Source: Melampsora larici-populina 98AG31
Taxonomy: Eukaryota; Basidiomycota; Pucciniomycetes; Pucciniales; Melampsoraceae
Assembly (NCBI RefSeq): GCF_000204055.1
Contig: NW_006768784.1
Location: forward strand, 995,580-1,059,579
Direction of reading: 5' to 3'
Length of the DNA: 64,000 nt
Shown: positions 57,052-64,000 of the stretch, piece after piece
How the letters are laid out: every line of letters starts with the position of its first letter
Position numbering within the stretch: the first letter of the stretch is position 1
Translations under genes and position numbers: made by a program
Notes under the pieces: model-generated
The model's input: only the letters and a program-made list of their open reading frames with translations
Database searches by the model: none
Told to the model about the DNA's origin: nothing

Positions 57052-60000
57052 TTAATTCAATAATTCAACAAAATTACTAGGTAATACATTCCCACCTCCA
57101 TTCTTTCTTCTTCTAACTTCATCTAATAATTCTCCTTGCCACCATCCATCTGGATCAGTTTGAGTGATGGCAATCAGATCATTACTTTGAAATGAAAATT
57201 CTTCTGGCATCGTTGCATTATAATCATATAATGCTCTAACTGAATAAAGAAAAAATCAAAATCAAAATCAAAACATACACGTTCGAATCATTAGAATTGA
57301 TTTATTTCTTTGATATACATAAAGATCAAAAGGAAAAACAAATCTAAACTTACCATAGAATAAGATTGGTGAACCATTTTCTGTATAATTACCAGTAGGT
57401 GATGGGTTTTGATTAGGTGCTGCAGGACTTGGAGTAGGAGGTGGTGGATGATGTGCCACAGGTGCTGACGTAGATTGTGGGGGATGATAGTATTGAGACT
57501 GTGGTGGTGGTGGTTGTTGTTGTTGCTGAACACCACCGCCATACATACTCGAAGTCCTTTGAACTCCACCTGTCGAATTCGGAGGGGGAGGATGTTGCTG
57601 TTGTTGTTGTTGAGGCTGACCAGGTGGTTGATAATATTGATGTTGAGGTGGAAAAGATTGAGATGGTGGTAAAGTGTAATGGGTTGGTGGAGCAACTGAA
57701 GGTGGAGGTGGGGCTTGATAATTTTGTGTAGGTGGTTGGCTTGCAGGTGGTGGTGCATATCCATAATGATGGTTAGTAGGCCGGGAGCTATAACTGCCCG
57801 GTGGACCTTGTTGATGTTGAGATAATTGATGTTGTGGTGGAGGCATCGATTGTTGACGCTGTGGAGAAGGTGGTGGAGCTTGATTGGAAGGTGGTGGCTG
57901 TTGTAGTGGTGGTTGTCGGAATGGTTCTTGATTTGATCCAACATAGGAGGCTGGCGAATTACTCATCATTGTATTATTCGGCTGACTTTGAGATTGACGA
58001 TGATTGATTTGCTGTCCAAGTTTGGCACCTCGTGACGATGGTGGACCGGGAGAAGCGTTAGGGTCCATGACTCCACCTCGAGCATCAAGTGAGATTCCCA
58101 ACGGCGGGTTTCTTGATGAGCCTGCATAGCTCAGAGGCATCGTTTGCTGACCTCCCATATGTGGATGTTGTTGCTGTTGATGTGGCGGTGGCTGAGATTG
58201 CGGATGCGAAGATTGTTGATAAGACATTCTCGAGCTAGGTCGAGCGGACGATGGAGTAGGGGATGGGGCTCTCGGATCGTAAGGATTATGAGGACCAGGA
58301 CTGGTTGAACGTGCGTTATGAGTCCGAGGATCATATGGGGGTTTCATCATCGCAGCCGAAGGAGCAGGTGAGCTAGCTCGCTTGTACTGTTGAGCATTGG
58401 AGGCTGGTACGTCCATCGTTGAATTTCGTCGGTTTGCCTTGGGTGGAGCTGGACTTGTGGCACCACGTCTGATTGAGCCAATCGAAGGAGTCGTTCTCAA
58501 CTTTTCCAAGGCTGCCACAAGAGGATCAACACTCCCATTTTCGGCCGGTACTGAGGGTGGGTGAATAGACCCCGGAGTCGCACTCCGTGAAGGGGGTCTG
58601 TGAGAAGGTGGTGGTAAATTATTTGGCACAGCAGAGTTTGTACTAGGGGGAGCAGGTCTTGAGCTGGAGCGCGGTTCGGGTGGTGCATATCGATTAGCTG
58701 GCTTTGCCGATGCCGGTGGTGGTGGTGGTGGAACAGATTGATCCCCATAAGCCGAGCCAGACTCATAATTGTATTGTTGAGACTGGTAAGAGCCTGATGC
58801 GGAAGGTGGTCGATTGGTCGGCGCACTCGCGGTGTGACGATGGTTGCCATTAGGAGCATTATTTCCGCCGCCCAGAACCTGTGCCATTGCTTCGGCTGGA
58901 GAAGCAGCCCTAGAGATCGAAGCGCCCATCGTTGATCGAGTCATTGAAGGCTTGGGAGTTAAGCCTGCTGATGAATCACCGGTGAAAGCGTTGGCTGCCA
59001 CTGCATCAGCTATCGCCCCACCTCGTTTGGCGGCGGCCTTGGATGAAGCGCGAGCTGATGAAGGCGGAATAGTGTCTGTGGGAGAGGCAGGTCCTGAACG
59101 GATTGCATGAGCGAGATCTTGAATACTCGTAGTCGAGGGAACCAGACGTGGATTGCGGGTTGAAGAACGAATGAAATTAGCTGTAGAGGAAGGTGGTCGA
59201 CCATAAGGCGTTTGTTCCCCTCGTGCGTAGTTCACATAATCCGGTGCAACTGTTGAAGATTTAAAAAGTTGGAATAGATTATCGAATCAACTAACATATA
59301 TCACACTGAATCAAGAGACTAGATAAATAGAAAACGACAAACTATAGATATCACTCCCAGTTCTAGTCTGACGTGCAAATTCAGCGACATCATGGGATGT
59401 TTCACAACGCTCCAAAGCTTTCCTGATATTCTCGCATTGCTGAAAACAGGTTTAACTTCAACACGGGTGATAATTGTTTTTTTGGAGATTCATTTGGTTC
59501 TGATCCTACATACCTCATCATCAACGACACAAATTGTCGATACGCCATTAGCGAAATCCCAAAACGAAGTGCGAACAAAGTCTATACGATCTTCTTCTAA
59601 ATCTTGTGATAACTGTAAACCATATTTCCAAAACACAAAACATATGGAAAATCAGGATCTCAATTAGTGGATTTGTCTTGATGATCATCAAACTCAATCA
59701 CCTACATCACAATAAGCTTTCCACTGTAAGTTCCATTCAGCTGTGGTCTCCTTCAAATTTTTGACGTGTGCCCTATAATCCCGTTCTAAAGATCGGTATC
59801 AAACCATCAGATAAGACATGAGAAGTTTGTTCTAAGCCAAGATTGATAGATGATCTGAAGATGAACCGACCATTCACTTGAACGTTTTGCTGAGCTTTGT
59901 CTAATTTGGCTGAGACCTTATCATAGTCGCGACCTTGGACGAGATGAGTTTGAGCTGATAATCCGTTCACTGCAATCGCGTCGGCTTCATATTTCCTCCT

Positions 60001-60685
60001 AGACTTTAGATAATTGAGAGAGAATAAGTCGAATGATAGAATGATGGAGAGCTTTTTTTGAATGTTGTCAAGAGCTGAAAAGATACCTTTTCGGTGACTT
60101 CCATCAATTCAATCTTCTTTTTGTGTAACCGATCGATCAATCCCTGAGGCTGTAAATCAAAAAGATAACCAATTAGAAGGGTACTTTGATGGTAAGTCTT
60201 TGAGTATCACTAACGTTTTTCCTTAAACCATCTCTTCTGACCACAAAATCGGCCACTTTACGTTCTAATGCAGTTCGAACTGTACCGGCCAATTCAGCAT
60301 GAGAATGAGCACTTTGTCTTGTAGTATCTCTAACGATTTCTAAAGCTTTTTTAATTCCTCCCACTTCACTTTCACAATCTGAATCAAGTAAAGGTGATTT
60401 AGTAAGCTTGGCTAATCGTTTGGCATAATCATCTTCAATTGAAGCTCTTTCTTTATACCATAATCTTAAATCTTCTAACATCTTTGAAGATTGACGAGTT
60501 TTAGTTTGTAATGCATCATAACCTGAATCACCCCAAAATGAATTACAAAATGCTAATGGATCAGGTTGAACTTGATGAGTTGATGAACTTGATTGATGAG
60601 TAGATGATCGACGTGAGGTAGAACGTGAATGAGATTGAGATTGAGAGCTTTGTCTATCGGTGTTTCGAGAAGTAGGACGAGACAT
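57052..60685 (-). CDS. F-BAR and SH3 domain protein (Cdc15/Imp2/Hof1-like), 8 exons
   Basis: Exons 60685-60215, 60149-60087, 60003-59871, 59785-59706, 59612-59514, 59439-59343, 59249-57354 and 57239-57052 join in phase to 1,008 aa. The F-BAR domain covers about residues 50-320 (FCNSFWGDSGYDALQ, LWYKERASIEDDYAKRLAKL, LVQGRDYDKVSAKLDKAQ, DLEEDRIDFVRTSFWDFAN). A ~600-residue Pro/Gln/Ser-rich disordered region follows, and a C-terminal SH3 domain (about 947-1005: VRALYDYNA, GWWQGEL, LPSNFVEL). Such proteins bend membrane and scaffold the contractile ring and septum during cytokinesis; the SH3 binds Pro-rich partners. The start is the ATG at the head of the Ser/Arg-rich leader; the frame is open further upstream. 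Poly-Gln/Pro tracts make this region prone to length variation. Confidence 0.92.
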
Positions 60686-61444
60686 TGAGAGTGATTGGCT
60701 ATTCGTTAGCTTGAGAATAAGTTTATCGAGACTGCTTTGAGTGTTGATGGTATCTGATATCAGTGAAGGCTGTAAGTAGTCAATGTGGGTTATGTAGAAA
60801 TCAGATTGGGGAAACTTAAGTTCTACACATGTCACAATCACACACCACAACTCAGCAATCACGTGATCCCCAACAACAACACGTCTGTCGCGTCTCACAA
60901 ACAAGAATTCCATCTTCTCAACTAAAACTCTCAAATCAGTACTCATCACCACCCCATATTTATCTCTGGCCGAGTGAAGAAACTCTGATTCATCCTGGAA
61001 ATATGCTCAGGTGATGTACACGCGGTTATCAAAGATCAGAAAGAAGCTTGAACAAAAAGAAGTTGAACAGATGGTATTCTCAAGGCTTAAGATCGTGAGT
61101 AATTAGTACATACTAGAGCTGATAGCGTACTTCTCTCAATGATATCTCCAAATGTGAGTTCATTTCATTATAAGGGTTCAAGAGATCAAAGAACTTCTTG
61201 CTTCCCATCTCACTGACGCTTATAACCCAAATACAATTCCACTTGTATTGAGAAAGCAATGTCACTATTTAGAAAACTACTGAACAAAGACAGTCATGCA
61301 CGAGAATCGATACATCTAAATCCTACGCAAAGAGGTATGTGAAACCGCATGACAATAATCACATCATGGGATTAAAAGTCATTACATTGCTTACTGTGTC
61401 GTTAAAAGTTCCTCCGCCAAATCCACATCTCAAGTCTCAGAGAA
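60686..61444. other. Upstream region of the F-BAR gene
   Basis: Promoter side of the minus-strand F-BAR gene and 3' flank of the decayed secreted-family copy. No gene recognised. Confidence 0.45.
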
Positions 61445-62110
61445 TTAACCCTGTCTTTGTAATCCGACCATGAATACTGGGAGCATCGTACCATCTTTCA
61501 CGACCAATTTTTGATCAACTTTCTTTATAAAAGATATATGATTGAAAGATCAGTTGAGTGTTAGGTTATCATCAAAAGATGCATACAATCCAAATACACC
61601 AGTGCCACGCCAGCCAGTAGATGATGATCTTCACAATCCGAGCTGCCAGGGAATCCAACGTAGCTGAAGATCTGGTCATAGGATTTATTGATTTGCTCTT
61701 GAATCAAGACAGACGGCTGGCTGTAAGGTAGAAAGATATTGTTGAGAAATGTTAAAAAAATCTGAATCATCAACTTAATTGGATACAATCATACATACTT
61801 CTTACGAACTCCCCATGTGGATTGGTCGCTAGCAAGTGGCATAACCTGTTTTAAAGGCATCAATTGAGTCCAGCTGAGCAAGTCAGGTTATACTCACTCT
61901 GCATAAGCACGGAAAACGGCATATGCTAGAAAAGGTGGACTACACAGGGCCGTAGCAGCACAATGTGGAATCGTGTGAAAAAAGATGTTGATCAGTAAGA
62001 CAAAGTATCAAGATTGATTACTTTGAAATCAAGATATAGGAGGCTAATAAGTTTTTGACCGCCGTAACGCAGTGATTTGCATTCGCACGTGTGCATTTCC
62101 TTCTTTCCAA
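61445..62110 (-). pseudogene. Secreted family copy 4, decayed
   Basis: Minus-strand segments resemble exons 2 to 5 of the family in the right order: a CAATALCSPPFLAYAVFRAYA-like exon 2 (about 61955-61895), exon 3 with the GTATGT donor (about 61849-61803), exon 4 (about 61730-61602) and a broken exon 5. The exon 2 donor is shifted, so phase is lost, the terminal MACN motif is missing and no signal-peptide exon is found upstream. It lies about 600 bp downstream of copy 3 on the same strand, consistent with a local tandem duplication that decayed. Confidence 0.65.
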
Positions 62111-62722
62111 TCATATCAGGTCACTTTACCCAGACTAAAACACAGCAAGGGACTTATTTAGTTGAGACCTTGTCGAGGTTAGTTGATTCAAAACTTACAA
62201 CTATGTAGACCACAATCAGTTTTCTTTCTCACTGTTCGTGGTTTTCTTTTGGTTTGGTGACTTTTGTTGGTTAATTGAGCCAAAATCCTCATTCCAAGTC
62301 TTTATGTTATAGACTTGGTAACTATCAAAGTAACACTTCCAAGTGTCTTTACAATTTAGGTAGTTCTTCTTCCCTTAATCATCTGTAATCCTGCTGTTTG
62401 CTTGCGTGTTTTGATATTGTTTTGTCTTAAACATGCAGGCTCAGCTGAAGGTATTGTTTTGAGGGGATATGAGTAGGCTTCTGCCAGAAGTGTGATATCA
62501 GACATTGGATAGGTGTGAATTTCATATTTCGTATATCCGAATTCTATTGAGCAGTCTTCATCACTATTGAAAAAATTGATGAACAAAGACAATCATCCAA
62601 GAGAAGTGAAAAAAAATTGGAGTAGATCAGATGTTTAAACAACTTTCCATTATAGTTTAGCCTATGAAAAAAAGATAATTGGAACACTATAACACAAGTT
62701 GGATCATGGTATTTTAGATTCC
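62111..62722. other. Spacer with an orphan promoter-like block
   Basis: About 62165-62235 on the plus strand repeats the family upstream block (TTGTCGAGGTTAGTTGATTCAAAACTTAC, then TTTCTTTCTCAC) with no gene behind it. Otherwise nothing seen. Confidence 0.5.
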
Positions 62723-63672
62723 TTATCCTCCTTGATCGAAAACTTGCTTTGTCAAAGTAGCGTTACAAGCCATACACGCGTCACCCTGTCCTGACATTGT
62801 TGACATAAGGAAGGGTGAATAATAGGTACCAGGTTTCGGAACATGATCTGGATCCGTAAGTTGCTATACATACAGAAATATTGTTGGAAGATCAGTTGAG
62901 CGTTGAGCCATTATCAAATCAAATGTGAGTTCAAACGTACCACACCCTCTGGTAATACATAATTGTCGCAATTTGGGGAACCATCATACCCCTTGCCGGC
63001 GAACTTCGCGTTATAGCCTGAATTCATTTCGGGCTGAGTCAACTTAGGCGGCAGAATGTTACCCTGTTTGCTGTAAGGTAGAAAAATTGGTTGATAAGTG
63101 TTAAAGATCTCAAGATATAAAATCGAATGTCTTCAAAGATACATACTCATGACGACCTGCCAGTGGCTTTTCTTTGCCATCAAGTGGATAGACCTTTCGA
63201 AAAGACGTCGATTGAGTCTGGTTGAACAAGTCATGACACTTCAGATAAATGTTTGAATAGACTTACTACACAAGTACGGCAAATGGCACATGGTGGGTAA
63301 CTCGGCTCATACAGGAACGCGATAGCACTGTTCGAAATCGGTTTGATAAATCATGTTGATCAGTAAGCAGAGGTCTCAAAACCGAACACATTGAAATCAG
63401 GATAATGGAAGACATTGGTTTTAGGAAATGATGACTGACTCATAGCAGTCAGCCGCAAATCCTGATAGACGAAGTGTGGCGGTAATAAAGCAGGTCATCA
63501 TCCCTGGTAATACTGGGGCTTGCCTCTTCTCATGTTTCCTTTTTACAAAAGAAGTCGAGCCGGGATCTTTTTCGAATCCGGAGGATCGCGCAGACAATGT
63601 GTCATGGTTGTTGGGTTGACCAAAGATGACAAGGACTTGCGAAAGGATGATAATTGCTATGATGGTTTTCAT
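62723..63672 (-). CDS. Small secreted cysteine-containing protein, family copy 3 (candidate effector)
   Basis: Exons 63672-63440, 63327-63267, 63193-63147, 63070-62941 and 62863-62723 join in phase to 203 aa, all splice sites GT-AG. The signal peptide (IIAIIILSQVLVIFG) is followed by DTLSARSSGF and dibasic FVKRKHEKR, then the mature part: MTCFITA, ADCYDAIAF, PPCAICRTC, SPNCDNY and a C-terminal GDACMACNAT. Exons 2 to 4 are 61, 47 and 130 nt as in copies 1 and 2, although the protein has diverged strongly; exon sizes are under tighter constraint than most residues. TATAAAAT lies about 50 bp upstream of the ATG. This is the best-preserved full member. Function unknown. Confidence 0.87.
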
Positions 63673-64000
63673 ATTTAGAGATAAGGAATATAGATCATTA
63701 TTTTGGAACGGAGGAACAGGATTTTATAAGATGTTGATGTCAATTGCCAGTCTCCAGAATATGTGTAAGGTAAGAAAGGAAACTGGTGGTACACTGGTCG
63801 ACACGTAGGTTTTGAATCAACCAACCTCGGCAAAGTCGTGTCTCTCTCATGGTGTTCCTTGCACAGACAGAAATAAACTCAACTACAGCTCCAATCACTC
63901 CCCATCACTCCCCATCACTCCCCTAACTTAAAGGAAGGAGGGGAGCAACTTCCTCGGGAAAAAAAACAGTGTACAGTCGATCTCAGAAATGTGGAAAAAG
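63673..64000. other. Copy 3 promoter and edge of window
   Basis: Contains the TATA box and family block described above, then a short run of ATCACTCCCC direct repeats near 63893-63922. No further gene. Confidence 0.5.
63718..63727 (-). promoter_or_regulatory. TATA box of secreted-family copy 3
   Basis: TATAAAATCC on the minus strand, about 50 bp before the ATG at 63672. The family upstream block (CGAGGTTGGTTGATTCAAA, minus strand) lies about 100 bp further out near 63810-63830. Confidence 0.55.

Noticed and set aside
57291..57944. His/Asn-rich minus-strand frame and several Val/Trp-rich plus-strand frames
   Set aside because: Shadows of the Pro/Gln-rich exon 7 of the F-BAR gene in other frames.
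1..64000. tRNA, rRNA or CRISPR features
   Set aside because: No tRNA cloverleaf, rRNA core sequence or spaced direct-repeat array was recognised by eye; a covariance-model scan would be needed to exclude a tRNA.

Overview
The window looks like nuclear DNA of a basidiomycete, most likely a rust fungus (Pucciniales). Reasons: AT-rich DNA, genes cut by many short GT-AG introns of about 55-90 nt, a 16-exon DNA polymerase alpha gene, RecQ-like and DUF6589 mobile genes, and families of small secreted cysteine-containing proteins. Exons below were joined by hand using splice signals and reading phase; no similarity search was run.

Layout. (1) 1.0-2.6 kb: secreted M28 aminopeptidase (minus). (2) 3.0-7.7 kb: PIF/Harbinger-type DNA transposon with identical 101-bp terminal inverted repeats (TIRs), an intact AT-hook/Myb-like partner gene and a transposase carrying one in-frame TGA. 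(3) 9-11 kb: serine-rich single-pass membrane protein. (4) 12.7-13.6 kb: first member of a five-exon secreted protein family. (5) 14-20.5 kb: repeat-rich stretch holding a pseudogene of the PLP homeostasis protein (YggS/PROSC family) broken by two transposons, plus a retroelement remnant. (6) 20.56-30.49 kb: a 9.93-kb element bounded by 273-bp TIRs and a 9-bp target-site duplication, with convergent genes for a RecQ-like helicase and a DUF6589 protein. This is the most unusual object here. (7) 31.9-32.8 kb: second secreted-family member. (8) 33.7-41.8 kb: housekeeping genes, POL1 and a CMGC/Cak1-like kinase. (9) 42.8-53.2 kb: tandemly duplicated serine-rich genes plus a scrambled third copy. 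(10) 54.6-60.7 kb: UTP5-like ribosome biogenesis factor and an F-BAR/SH3 protein. (11) 61.4-63.7 kb: two more members of the secreted family, one decayed.

How it fits together. Conserved housekeeping genes (POL1, kinase, UTP5-like, F-BAR) alternate with fast-changing DNA where transposons and the secreted family have multiplied. Two small elements whose ends match the RecQ/DUF6589 element, both with 8-bp target duplications, sit upstream of secreted-family genes, suggesting the large element's machinery mobilised them. All in-frame stops in the otherwise open helicase and transposase are TGA in places where CGA (Arg) is likely ancestral, the pattern expected from deamination of methylated CpG.
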